Of a DNA stretch of 64,000 nt, positions 42,300-54,223 are shown piece by piece. This DNA comes from Isoetes taiwanensis (Eukaryota; Streptophyta; Lycopodiopsida; Isoetales; Isoetaceae). The stretch is taken from positions 541,344 to 605,343 of the forward strand of contig JAJEKV010000169.1 in the NCBI GenBank assembly GCA_021234155.1, in the 5' to 3' direction. A model generated the notes under the pieces. That model did not search any database and was not told where the DNA came from. It saw nothing but the letters and a program-made list of their open reading frames with translations. The translations under genes and the position numbers were made by a program. Positions within the stretch are counted from its first letter, which is position 1. The number at the start of each line of letters is the position of its first letter.

Positions 42300-44325
42300 A
42301 CAACATGGCAACTAGGAGAAGGGATTTAGCAGTTGATTACCTATTGATGACCTGCTGAGCGGAATTGGAGCGTCATTTTCCATTCCTAGACTAATGAGCT
42401 CCCCAGCCAAGCCATGTTGTAATACAGGAATGTTTTAGAAATGTTTTAAAATATTCCTGGTGGTGCAGAGGCATTTGACACACCAGGAATGTTTGTAAAA
42501 GAAACATTCGTGCAACCTGAATGCAACTTGGGCTTTCATTCGAAAAGTCGGCAAGTGACAAGTGGTGATAGCGTTGATCTACTATGCAAGGTCTACTGCA
42601 TTTTTGTGTTTTTGAGCTGCCTTTTTAGGTTCTTGATCTGTTGTTCAAGATCTGCTACATGTATGTCCTCTTCATTTTGCTTTTGAATTGTTTGTATCAT
42701 TTTCTTAGATCTGAATTTGTTTTTCCAGAATATTTCTTGGAGCAAGACAAACTCTCTCAAGTAATATGCACAGATTTATCTCTTTATTTTATCTGTTCTT
42801 GACACGCGGAGTGTTTTCAATGTTTGAATTGAATGTTTGGTACTTGAAGAATGAGAATTTTATTGTCGGATGTTGGCGAAGCTTGAAAGTCCACACCATT
42901 TGATCCGAAGTTCAATGAGAAGACTTGTCAATGGATCAAGCTAATATTAGAGGCTATAGCAAATTTTTTCACACGAAATGATTCATCCTGCTTCAATCAC
43001 AAGTTATCGAAAATTTGCCCTCAAAATCTTAAACTAATCAAATTTGACAAATACACTTAACTTTTTAAGCTTAATAGATTCAATATGCTATAGAGAATAC
43101 TTGAAACAAATATTACCTAATAGTATTGTTTTAAATTCATAAGAAAAACTTGTTACATGAAATCAAAGATATGTAAAAATTAATATTCTTAAAAGAAACA
43201 ATAACGTATAAAATAAATCATATATGCTTACTTGTCTCACCTGTGTACATATGTTTTTGGCCTTTCCTTTCCAAACTGCAAGGTTTTCCATGAAATTAAA
43301 ACCCTAGCCATTCAAGGTCCATTAACATGTATTAAAATGCATGCATTCAAGCTCTCAATGTCCGTTTGTACATGCCATTTGATTTAATTGGGGGTACTTT
43401 CATAACTAGCATTGTTTGCACATTGACTAATGCAATTTGAAGCAATGTAAAAATATTCTTAAATCTATTCTCATCTATAGAAAGCTATATCATGCTACTT
43501 CCTCAACATTCTTGCGTGACCAATTAGACATAACATGAATTTTGTAATTAGCATACTCTCCCTCAATGTGTCTGAGTCAATATGTGGGTGCACTTGTAGT
43601 AGTCCTCTCACAAACTTTGGTGCCACAAAAGTGAACCAATTCCTCAATGCTATCTTCACCAAAATTCCATATTTTTTGAGAAACTCTAGGACAAAGTACA
43701 TTGAAATGTCTGCAAAATTGAAGTTGTAGCAAGATTGCTTTTTCTAAATCTGCTCCATTTGTATTGAATGGCACGTAAAACTTTAATATAGGACTAACTT
43801 TTTATAGATTAATAAAAAGGGCACGCCGCTAAAAAAGATTGGTATTTACATTTGGTTGGTTAGTTGGTCTGTTTATTTCATTTGTTACAAGAAATTTATC
43901 GCGACGACCAAGGCTGCCACGAACATTTCTCTTTCCCCACTCCCTATTGAAATCGATCAATATATATACAATCATGTGAGCAATGCTTGTACATGGATAT
44001 ACATAATGATTGATGGGTTATATCATAGCTAATTTTAAAACTTCAACAATGTAACACATTGGCAAAATGTACCTTGAATACAAGGAATGAAGCAAGGGCG
44101 AAGCACTCACATTAATATTTTAATTGCTTTCAATGTGATAAAATACTAGAAATGTCTTCTATTTATAGGATGGAAGTCCATTTAGATAGTTGACACATGT
44201 CACTAATCAAAGGCTATTTTTACGCCACATGTTTGCATTCAAAGACACATATAATGTATATATCTTTCATAGGCAATCGTTGAAACGAAGTCTATCTAGA
44301 CAATTGGCATATGTCATTGCCTTTC
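42300..44325. other. AT-rich intergenic stretch
   Basis: No supported gene, RNA or repeat. An 80-100-codon antisense frame near 43770-43495 has coding-like composition but matches nothing I recognise. Confidence 0.4.
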
Positions 44326-45240
44326 CTTTTTTTTTAAGGATGAAAAGCAAGTTTATTAATCACGGGTAAACATTATAAGATGCATAAATTTCATCTAGCT
44401 GTGCAATTACAAGACAACGCTCCCAAAATCATGAGCCTGAAGCATTATGTACTCACTCCCGCATAGGAGACTGGCTAATGATAAGAATTAACTTAGAGAT
44501 ACTGAATCCAAATACGGTCTCCCATGTCTTCCCTGAGGGAGGAATGGTCATAAGCCATCAGTATCTTAGCCTGGGCTACAACAATGACTCTATGAACAGG
44601 TGAATAAATGCCCTGAAAAATGTGGAGTCTACAACGCGCCCAGATTGACCACAGTAACCACCCAGACTCGAGATGAAATGCCTTCCGTTTATCTAGGGCC
44701 CATGCACCTAGGTAGGATGCTAGGAGAATAGATTGACAATCTAGTGTATTGTTAAATAATGCTTGAAGCCAGGACCATGCTGGCTGAACTTCTGGACAGG
44801 AAAAGATGCAATGCTCAAGTGTTTCAACATCTGAAAGGCAAAGCGTACATAGTGCAGATCTGAGTTGCGAGGATCATAGTGATGCTGCAAGGTGTTTATA
44901 CGCAAACACCTATGTAAGACTTGCCACAAAGTACAGAAACTTTAGGATGGAGCAACTTATCCCAAAGTCAGCACCATGTGTGAGCCTGCGTGGGTTCTGG
45001 GATATGTAATTGCCATCCATTTGGCAATTGGAGGGGACATGGAGCTAAGAGCATACGGTATATAGAGCAGACAATGTACTTGCCTTTGTGAATATCCTCA
45101 TGACAACCCCATGGCACCCTTTCCGTGAGGCTGACTTTTTGTGCCTTCCTTTTGCCGCGTGTTCGTATTTTAAGCCACATGTAAATAATATCAAATATCA
45201 TTAATATAATATAACAGGCATAATCATTTAGAATCATTCT
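44326..45240 (-). mobile_element. LINE 3' end: zinc-binding RT tail (zf-RVT) and poly(A)
   Basis: Minus strand, 5'-truncated non-LTR retrotransposon. DKLLHPKVSVL, then LWQVLHRCLRINTLQ, then CTLCLSDVETLEHCIFSCPE, a C-x2-C...H-x-C zinc-binding motif at the end of plant LINE ORF2 proteins. FHLESGWLLWSIWARCRLHI and VIVVAQAKILMAYD follow to about 44540. Two one-base shifts break the frame. The 3' end shows AATAAA about 20 bases before a run of nine A (44326-44340), as expected for a LINE tail. The start boundary is approximate. Confidence 0.75.
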
Positions 45241-47727
45241 TATAAATGAAATAAGGCACCTGAACTACTACAATTGTTGGATCAGTCGATCCTACGGCCC
45301 AGACTGTATATTGGAGCCTCTAGGCACCTCTGGTTTCGCTTATGATTATTTATGATTGGGGGCACCTATGATTTTGAAATATGAAATACGCATTCGCCTA
45401 AAATTTTGATGGAATATCGAGCCTTTATAAGATTTTAGAATATGAAATACGGGGGCTCGAACCTCTACCAAAATAACTCAAAGTCCTAATAAGATTACTT
45501 TAACCAATATAATGAGTGAGGTAACATGATTATTTTTATCTTAAATCCATGTTTTTTTATAATAACCCATTCAATTGTTTTAGGATATGGTCTATGGTTT
45601 CAAAAAAAAAATCATTTTTACATCCATACCAAATCCCCGCGGACTTCCTGCTAAAGCCTGCACCCTAATGGATGGTTTCCAAGGGAGGTATGATTTATCC
45701 GCCTTCTTCTATGGGATCCAAAGTGTTGCATCTCAGCTTGGAACAAGGCCCTGCAAAGGGATACTACAAGTCCCTAAGTTAATTGGGACTACAATATGGG
45801 CTATGGAATAGGACCCTATTGATTCCAAGCCCAAGACCTTACCTCCACCTGAATGGGTCGCTCCTATCAGCAAAGGACCTGGAAGAAGGGTGGAAGGAAG
45901 TGGATATATAGCTTGCCACATTCTAGCATGTCCTCAACCATTTGTCATTTAAAAAACTCATATCTCTTTGGGTATGTCCTATTCTGGGACTAAATATATA
46001 TCAACTCCTGTGGCTTGATGTTATGTTGATTTCAGACACAAACTCCAATGATGCCTATATTGATGCCAAGATTGTGGAGGATTAGTTAGGAATTTTTGCC
46101 TTCCTCACTTGCATTTTAGACTCTTCTTTTTATGCATGAGACAATGTGGCCAAAGGGAACCACGAAAAATGCACTTATACATAGGGGCTATGCCATGTGC
46201 ATGCAGAGGATGGAAAAAACTTCCATCTATCTAGATGCCTTGAAAGGCAAATTTAACCTCTTTTTAATACAATATCTTGCTTGCTCTACTCATGCATCAT
46301 GTTCTCCCTCTCTCCTCATAAGAGTTTTCAAGATCAAGAGACATGAAGAATGAAGAAAACTTAGATTCAAAGGAAGAAGCTCAATAAGCAATTTTAGTTC
46401 AAACTCTTATGTAATGAGAAAATAGATATACTAGAAAGATGCAAAGAGTATGCGAAGAAACTGAAGGTGATATGATATAATGTGCATAATGCAGATACGT
46501 AACCCCAAAAGATGAGTCAAAGGATAAAAACAAGAGCTATAAGGCTCAAGATTAGCATTGAACCAGAATGTTGAACCTCATGTTGTATGGCGTTTTATAT
46601 ACTAGCAAAGGGCTTCTTTTCTACACCAATGCAGCAGCATATTTATGGATATTCTGGAACATCACCCAACATGTACAAATGCAAAAATGAAATAACATAT
46701 TGGACAGGAAGTTAGCCTTGGAATGAAGGGTTGTAAGTTTCAATTTTGTTCTATCATGTGGCAAATATGATGTGAATATGGTTGTCACACTGGCATATTA
46801 TACAAAAGACTAGTCTTGTGAGGTAAGGTCTCAGGCTCAAACCTTGTTGATTCTCTTTTTTTTTGTGATGACTACATAGCGTTGTTTACACTAGCATTTT
46901 TTCCTCTCATAGTCGTAAATACAGGGCAATGACATTTACCTTCTAAGGCTCTTATTTGACAACACGTATAGATTCTACATTCCCTTGGCGTATTAATCCA
47001 CCTATCTATCTCAATTCTGAATCGATGTGCCTACGTTAATAGATGCAATGGCCTGATGCCTTTGTATAAACAAATGTACTAAAATATAGATTAATATGCT
47101 ATTTCTAATGAGTTATTTTAACACCTTTCGAGCTATTAACATTTCAAATATTAATTAAGAAATAAACATTCAGGTACTACCTCAAACTATTGAGCTCTAC
47201 AATGTTATTCACCTATACATATAGATGGTCTTGTAAGTCCGTTGGGACAGCCATATTATGTGTTCCTATATCCAAAAGGCCTTTAATTGTCGTTAAATCA
47301 TGGCAACTATATGCTAGGCTTGGCAGTCGTGTCTCTTGATATTTAGCGATAGAGTGTGTGGTATCATACATTGAAGTGGCATGAATGTCAATTTTCTCAA
47401 GCTATAATTTTGACTCCAAATGGATGCATCAAGAAGGGTCTCTGAACATGTTTCGGGCTATCCCATGCGGTGGCTGTTATTGTAGAGCCTCATACCCTAT
47501 GCGATATAGAAGAGCTGACTCAATCAAGATGTAGAACAAGTGTGCTTGATAGGCTCTACCTCAAAGCAAGAAAATGAAATAAATAAAAGTAGAGGTTCTT
47601 GCTAAAATTCTAAGCTGATAAGCTTTCAATGCCAGTAGAAAACTCTTGTATCCTTTGCTCAAGGAAGGTCATTTCTTTGATTTTAGATCAAGGAAAATGC
47701 AATGGCACTTACAAAGTTGGCACCAGT
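45241..47727. other. AT-rich intergenic stretch
   Basis: No gene, RNA gene or mobile element could be supported. Short open frames (for example 45587-45811 and 46132-46353) have no recognisable similarity. Confidence 0.4.
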
Positions 47728-48095
47728 GTAGGTTACGTACGCGTATGTTACGTTTTCTATACTTAACGTACCGTACCCATACGTACCGTACGTACTTATT
47801 CATTTTGTGCATCAAATAAGGAAAAAAATTTGGTTTGTTGTTTACGTACGCGTACGGTACGTACTTTATAAGTACGGTACAAGTACGGTACGTACTTTAT
47901 AGGTACGGTACAAGTACTTTTCAAAAAAAAAAAAATTTTTGGTTAACGTACGTACCGTACGTATTTTATGGTATCGCACGCACCGCACGCCGCATTTTTT
48001 AAACAACAACTTTGACGACGCTTGTACGCTAAACTTGCCATCGTGACGCTACCCTCGCATCGCACGCTGCATACGCATCGCATACACGCACGGCA
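47728..48095. repeat. GTAC/CGTACG-rich palindromic region with a 31-bp tandem repeat
   Basis: Dense in GTACGTAC, CGTACG and CGGTACG from 47735 to 47975, then GCATCGCACGC/CGCATACG-rich to about 48095. Two exact-length units of 31 bp (47852-47882, 47883-47913), GTACGGTACGTACTTTATA then RGTACGGTACAA, differ at one base. No coding sequence. Confidence 0.8.
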
Positions 48096-48236
48096 CTGGA
48101 AGTACCTGCACTACACCGTTATACACACATGCGTCATTACCAGCCGCTTAAACATAATATCATATACAACTTCACTGACTGAAGATCTTTGGCCCTTGAG
48201 GGGATGCACTTATACATAAGGGGGTATGGCATCCTC

Positions 48237-48417
48237 CCTTGTATACGCATTTTCAAAAGGCAGTCTGAACCTTCCTTGTATTTGCATTCAGTGCTTAAAA
48301 ACACCCCTAACCCAGGGTGGCAAAAAATCCCCCTTGTATACCCATTTTCAAAAGGCAATCTGACCCCTCCTTGTATATTGTTTGCACTAGATCAATGCTT
48401 AAAAACACCCCTAACCC
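48237..48417. repeat. 95-bp tandem duplication
   Basis: Copies start at 48237 and 48332, sharing CCTTGTATAC, ATTTTCAAAAGGCA, CTTCCTTGTAT/CCTCCTTGTAT and GCTTAAAAACACCCCTAACC in order, with small indels. Confidence 0.85.
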
Positions 48418-49089
48418 CTATCTACACAAATGGTAATAAATGACCCCTTCTACTAAACTCCCATGGGTTGTATGCTGACCAAAGATGAATCCCATAGGTT
48501 TTCACCACCCAATTTAAAAGGGCATTACTTCAGATGTTGCAATGGTCTCTCGCAATGGTCATTCTCCTCCTTCTACACTTGTTGGAGGAGAATGAGAGTG
48601 GTGGATTATGTGCTAGCGACAGAGCAAGAACTACATCTTGTCACACATGTGCATGTGTGGATGTACGCTTGTTCTAGTGATAACTCGTGAGTCCTGGAAA
48701 AAATATGTCTCGAGTTCGAGGCTACCCAGAGTCGCATTAAATGCAAGGTGGTTGGGGGCAAGATTCAACTTACACAACTATGCAATGTTAGAGTAGTGTG
48801 TGTGTCATATGTCATGGGGGATGTTGCAATTTTAAGCAATGTTAGAGTGGTGTGTGCATTATTGGATGCGCCAAATGGCATGACGTTAAAACTGCTACTT
48901 CTTCTTCTTTGAAATATACTAGCAACCCATACAAATCCACTGTCAAGCTACTTTTTAGATGCCGTATCAGTTGGGTTATGATCGAGTAGAGGAGTATGTC
49001 CAGGCTGCTAATAGAAGAGCCATTGAAAATTCAACGGCTTCCCACATTAGAACAATAGGCTGACAAGCTGGTTGTAGACCTTCTGAGTG
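48418..49089. other. Intergenic stretch, nothing recognised
   Basis: No supported feature between the tandem duplication and the LINE fragments. Confidence 0.35.
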
Positions 49090-49770
49090 AGGCAGAACAT
49101 TGTTTTGGGAGAAGATGCAGGGGGTTCTCATGCTCATCAATATTTCTACGAAACAAGTGGTTTGCTGCTCATTGCAAAGAGCTTAAATGCCAGTTCATAA
49201 AGGTAATTGATCTCACGCTCAGGTTGCAGGCAATCAAACAATACAAAGCTTTCCTCAATGGCAAGGAGATACAATATGTTATAGAGCATCAGCGAAAAAT
49301 ATTCTACCTCTTGGACCCTCGCCCCAAGACATTTTGGAGGAGAGTAGTGCGGAAAACTATGCAATCCAGTGGTAACATCGAGATGGTTAGAGTCCATCTG
49401 GTCATCTTATCAACATCAGTGTTGGAGTCTGCCAAAGGTGTCCACTCTCTCCCATACCGTTTAATATATACATTGATCAGTTTGAGGACTGGCTCACTCA
49501 GCATGGAGGTGGAGGGGTCCAGATCACTCACCATATTATGCGACAACTGATATACACAGATGATGTGGATCTCTTAACTCACAATCCAACAAGTATACAG
49601 GAGCATCTCGAAGTACTGAGTGCCTTCTGCAAGCACACTAGTATGCACGTCAATTTGGCCAAGACCAAGGTACTCATGATATCATCTTCAAGGTCGCCTT
49701 GCCTCACTTATCAAGGCCAAAATGTAGAAGTTTGCTTATATACAAATACGTAAGGGTAGAGTTCACTATT
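49090..49770 (+). mobile_element. LINE ORF2 fragment 1: endonuclease-RT linker joined to RT palm
   Basis: NKWFAAHCKELKCQFIKV and IQYVIEHQRKIFYLLDPRP then KTFWRRVV (49150-49370) are the linker between endonuclease and RT of plant LINEs. Next comes CPLSPIPFNIYIDQFEDWL (about 49440-49500), THHIMRQLIYTDDVDLLTHN (catalytic YTDD, about 49530-49580) and FCKHTSMHVNLAKTKVLMIS (to about 49685). The RT fingers that belong between linker and palm are missing, and a frame change occurs at the joint. Confidence 0.78.
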
Positions 49771-49949
49771 GAGGTGGACTCGGACCACCTATCACTCTAC
49801 TTGTAACTAGCTTGGCAGGTTGTCCCAACCTCCTATGCAGCACCCCTTGCATGCCTTAGCTCCAACTAGACTATGAACATGCAGAGGTTTACGCTCGGAT
49901 GCTCACAGATGACTTGGCAAACATTTTGCAATCCCCTACACTTGGAGAA

Positions 49950-50570
49950 GCCGCCCCTGATGGACCATGGGGGCCACGATCTTCCTGTGTAACCATTGGT
50001 TTGATGCGGAGTGCAAGGAACATAAACGCTTGCTCTGCCAAGTCACAGATCCTGCTCTATTCCCATATGCAATCATACAACCACCTTCTCCTTAAGGCTA
50101 AGAAGGCCAGATACATCACAAACCATCAAGAGGGAAATGTTCTTCCACCGACCGTTTATCCTGTGACCTTTCCGCTTAAGGTTGCTTAGAAATCCAAGAT
50201 AACCTCCAAACATGGAGACAATATGTGCAAATGCCTTTTATAATCCCTATGGAGCATAGGTGACGGCACTTCTCCCAAACATAGTCCAAATACTGAATTC
50301 ACAGAGGTAGATGTAGACCAGGGCCTATTGCATCTAGCCAATGGAAAAGCGCCAGACCTCGTATACAGGCAGAGTTGCTCAAGTCGGCAGGAACATCCAT
50401 AGTACAGGTATTGACTACCATATTCAACAAGGCACTACGAGAGGGTTTGACCCGCACTGCCCAGCCAATTACCGAACAATTAGGGTCATCTCAGTTTTTG
50501 CAAAACTACTTGCTGGCATGCTAGAGCAGCAGTTGATGTCCTGGGCAAAGGCAGCAGAATAGCATCTATT
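49950..50570 (+). mobile_element. LINE ORF2 fragment 2: linker joined to RT fingers
   Basis: HWFDAECKEHKRLLCQVTDP near 50000 is the same linker as in fragment 1. ANGKAPD near 50340, AELLKSAGTSIVQVLTTIFN near 50370-50430, and NYRTIRVISVFAKLLAGMLE then QQLMSWAK at 50468-50550 are the N-terminal RT blocks. It stops before the YxDD palm. The order relative to fragment 1 is inconsistent with one intact LINE. Confidence 0.72.
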
Positions 50571-51099
50571 TGTAGACTTTCATACCAATTTGTGCATATG
50601 TAACACTTGCTTGTATCTATAGGCTATTCTATTATGTATACAGTTGTGGGTTGCATCACTTTCAGAAACATGCAACAAGTCTAATATAAAGGATTGGGAT
50701 ACTTTTATCTAGAAACATGTAAGAACAGGTTGGAAGGCCTTTTATATAATGCATAAGAATTGCCACAAAGTAGAGCTTTATGGATGGTCCTATCAGTCAC
50801 ACTTGTTCAGGGTTTTAGTAGAACTAGTCCTTATGTACGAAATATGGAGTAGAAGTATAGGGGACAATGATATTGCTTGCCACTTGGGAGGACTTAGAAC
50901 AGGTCCAGAAAGCCTTTTTAACTCGAGCATTTAAATAAATAATAAATAAATTTGCATTATCACGCCCATTTTGGACCTTGAAGGTCATTGAGCGACAGTT
51001 ACAATCATGATTTCAACTTCAATAACAGGGTTCTATGCAAATCAATTTCTCGAAGAAAGTGTCCAAGATTTAAGAAATCAGTTCCCATAAAGAATCAAA

Positions 51100-53700
51100 G
51101 TCCTGAGTATTAATCCTAAATCTCAATCTAATATTGTCGTATGCTCGACATCGTAACAATGCATGGACCTCATAAATCAGCTTCCACATAAATCAACATT
51201 GGATTTATCAATTCTTCATCAGACTCCGAGGGAATATCTACCATATAAATGTTTGGGACGTGGGGTCCCATAGCATCAAAAGCTTCCTCAGGTGGCTGGG
51301 GCGGGGCCTCTTGGAACATAAGGTCTCGTAGCCTCAAGAGGGTGTCAACTGGCTCAATGGTCTTCTGATGAAATTGAAGCAAATGTTGCACCTCAATAGG
51401 GAGCTCGGCTGATGTAAAATTGATGAAATCATCCATGCAATACCGGTGAGCTCGCATAATATTTGTGCCTTCCTTTGGACTTAAGGTCAAGAACAACATA
51501 GTAAGTCCACATAATATCCTCCAATAGGAGGTATTCTTGCCCTTGATGGTGGATAACCCGAGGGCATCCAAGTCGGAAGAAGCCATGCCCCTTGATCTCG
51601 ATGTAGGGGCATCTCGCCCGCTTAATCAAGCTTCCACCGGACGAAGTCATCCTCTCTGACATACTGCCATCCTCAAGCGCTTTGCCCTTCTCTCACCGGG
51701 TAAGGTCTCATCTTCCACGCATCGATCCATGAGTATAGCCAGAGCAAAGTTTACTTCAAAGTATTGCTGGCCCCTCACGCATCGATGGGTGGGTTCTTGC
51801 CCTATCTCGAAGCTTTCCTGTGAGAATGTTAGAGGCATGGGAATCGCCTCCCAACATCTCTCTCATAATGGACCTCTTTAAATAAAGGTGGGGTGGATCC
51901 CCTATGGTGATACAGAGGGGTACCATTTCCTAAGTTTAGAACTCAAGGAAAGCAACATAATTAGGGTGGGCCTGCATATTAGTAATGAGCTCCATCTTTT
52001 GGAGCAGAAAAGGCTGATCGAATGGGACCTGAGGATCCCAATGTTCTCCATCTTGGTACCATTGGAGGAGGCTAGGGGTCTCCATTGCACAGGCGAGTAG
52101 TGGGAGAGGAGCGAGAAGCAAGGGAAGTAAAGAAGAAATGAAACCCTAAACAATATCTGTAACTTTATTTTAAATTTTATGCTGACGTCAGTGTCAGTTA
52201 TTATTAATAATTAAATAAATACTTTATACTTACAAAAAAATTAGGCAATCCAAAATTTTCTTTTTTCTATACAAAATTTGTACAACAAAATGCTTGACAA
52301 GCAAGCTAGTTATGGTCTCCCCCGACCTCTCGGGCGAGAGCAAGTCCTTCCTCATGATGATAACCCTCTTGGCGAATAGCATGCAGGTCGCAAGATCCCC
52401 AAAAGGTGCTACCGTGTAATCCTCTACGGCTCATGGAGGGCGCAGCATAGCAAGGTTTGGAACCCAAGATCGGCCCGATACTCTTGTGCTATCTCTGACC
52501 AAAGTACTGAAGGAAGCTTCCATAGCGTAATCTTTGTTGTCATCCGATACTCCGGACTTCCCTCAACGCCATGGTGTTGGACCCATACATGTGCGCTTCT
52601 TTGGTCGTGGTGGGTTTCTTTGGTGTGGTCTTGCCTCCCCGAGACTCCCATGAGGCTCCGGGCAAATGTTTACGTGGTCCTCGGCTGACGCGCGTAGCTT
52701 GTAGCTTTGCCAATGCTCCCAATTGTCTTAAGTTTTTCCTTATAAGTGCTCCCCGATTTACGTCCAGACTTCCGCCTCGCTTTCACAACAGAGTTTCACC
52801 GGCCGGAGCCCGGGCCACAAGCACTTTGGTTTTGTTGGGGCTGCTGTTGATCCTGGTTCTGCTTGGCAAGCTCCTCGCCTGCCGCCATTGCCGCCGACCT
52901 CGCTTCTACCTCCCCGGCTGCATGGCGTGTGCAAATGCCATGTGTTTCTTCCACCTCTGGCGAGGCGACGCAAGAACCCTTCTTAGCAATTCAGCGTGAT
53001 ATCTCTCTGGCCTAGCCTGCATATCCAACTAAATGGAAATCAGGTGGTCCACCGTGAGGTATGATGGGACTTCACCCCAAGCAAAAACTTTGGGTTGCCT
53101 CATTATAGTGGTAAGGGGGAAGGTCAAAGAGGTCCTCCGATACGATGGCGTGGTCGTCTCCCAAGTCGGTATATTTTCTACCTCTGGCCCTCGGATCTCA
53201 CCTTGCCGATTCTCGAGCGTCGTCATCTTGAGCGAGCCCTATGATCCTTTCGGCCTCTTCCCGGATGGCCTCGTCTTCAGCAACCTCCACACACGAGGGA
53301 GGACAAAACTTGACCAGCATCAGAACTTGGTCGGGCTGTTCTACTAGTGTGTAGGGTTGTCTTAGGGCATTAAGTTTCAGCAAAAAGCCGCATTGCATGG
53401 AAAATAGGGTAAGGGACCGTATGTCCGGCGACAAAGCGTTGTACCAACTCTTCTAGGAGGAGGTCGACCTTTTCCGAGTCGTCGGCAAGTCGCCGCCAAG
53501 CTCGCAAAAAGATCCGTGGACGCCGAGGTAATCAGAATATACAAAGCCACAAAAGCGAAGCCATGTTCATTGGCGAGGAAAGGGTTCAAGGGAGGTGCCG
53601 GTATGGCAAATGGTGGCGGTCCGCAAGCACAAGGTTATGGTGAGGCGAGCTCTTCTTCGGCGGCTATGGTGGACGGGCGAGGCGAAGAGCACTAGATGGC
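51100..53700 (-). pseudogene. Unrecognised coding remnants, possibly internal part of LTR element E
   Basis: Minus-strand pieces with protein-like composition: ALRQPYTLVEQPDQVLMLVK and AIREEAERIIGLAQDDDARE (53390-53210); METPSLLQWYQDGEHWDPQV and QKMELITNMQAHPNYVAFLE (52090-51950); FEIGQEPTHRCVRGQQYFEV and RCVEDETLPGERRAKRLRM (51810-51660); RVIHHQGQEYLLLEDIMWTY (51560-51500); ELPIEVQHLLQFHQKTIEPV and PSESDEELINPM (51400-51190). The frame changes several times. I recognise no domain. It lies inside, and in the same orientation as, the LTR plus primer site at 54208-55623, so a gag-like ORF of that element is one explanation; a decayed host gene is another. Confidence 0.4.
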
Positions 53701-54207
53701 GAGATGGGATAAAATTAATAACCGTCCATTTTTTTTTTAAGTTCAAAATTTTTCAATTTTTTTTTAAATTTATACGATGAAAATACGTGTTTTTATATAA
53801 TGAAAAGGTCGGGTGAAATACGAGTTTCTTTGTCGATTCTACGACGTCGTTTTGCTCGACATGCACTCTGTGCTCCCGGGCACGTTTGATGCCATTTTGA
53901 TGCCGGATGCTGGTCTTCCTAAGGTAATTGGACTGTGCCCGACACGTTGGTGCAAAAATCGCCTCCATCCGAGTCACCAAGAAAAAGTTATGGCCCTTGA
54001 AAACAAGAGACCTTTTTCTCCACAACTTGATATACTTACCATACTAGCTTACACCTTCATACCCAACTAGTTTAATCCTCTCATAACTAGGTCAGCACAC
54101 ATTCTAATTATGGAACCGTTGTAGTTTAGCCTAAGACGGAGTCTCCTACAACAAACCACCCTAACGAGTTAGACTATGGCCAGTGCAATGATTTGGTCTA
54201 CCAAAAT
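53701..54207. other. Stretch between E primer site and coding remnants
   Basis: Contains T-rich runs near 53730-53765 but no recognisable gene. In the orientation of element E this would be leader sequence. Confidence 0.35.
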
Positions 54208-54220
54208 CACTCTGATACCA
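54208..54220 (-). promoter_or_regulatory. Primer-binding site of element E (initiator tRNA-Met)
   Basis: Minus strand TGGTATCAGAGTG, matching the complement of the plant initiator tRNA-Met 3' end over its first 11 bases. It lies three bases (CGG) inside the LTR end at 54224. Confidence 0.85.
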
Positions 54221-54223
54221 CCG

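Noticed and set aside
43495-43774. Coding-like minus-strand frames
   Set aside because: Two overlapping frames with protein-like content but no recognisable similarity or splice context. Too weak to list as a gene.
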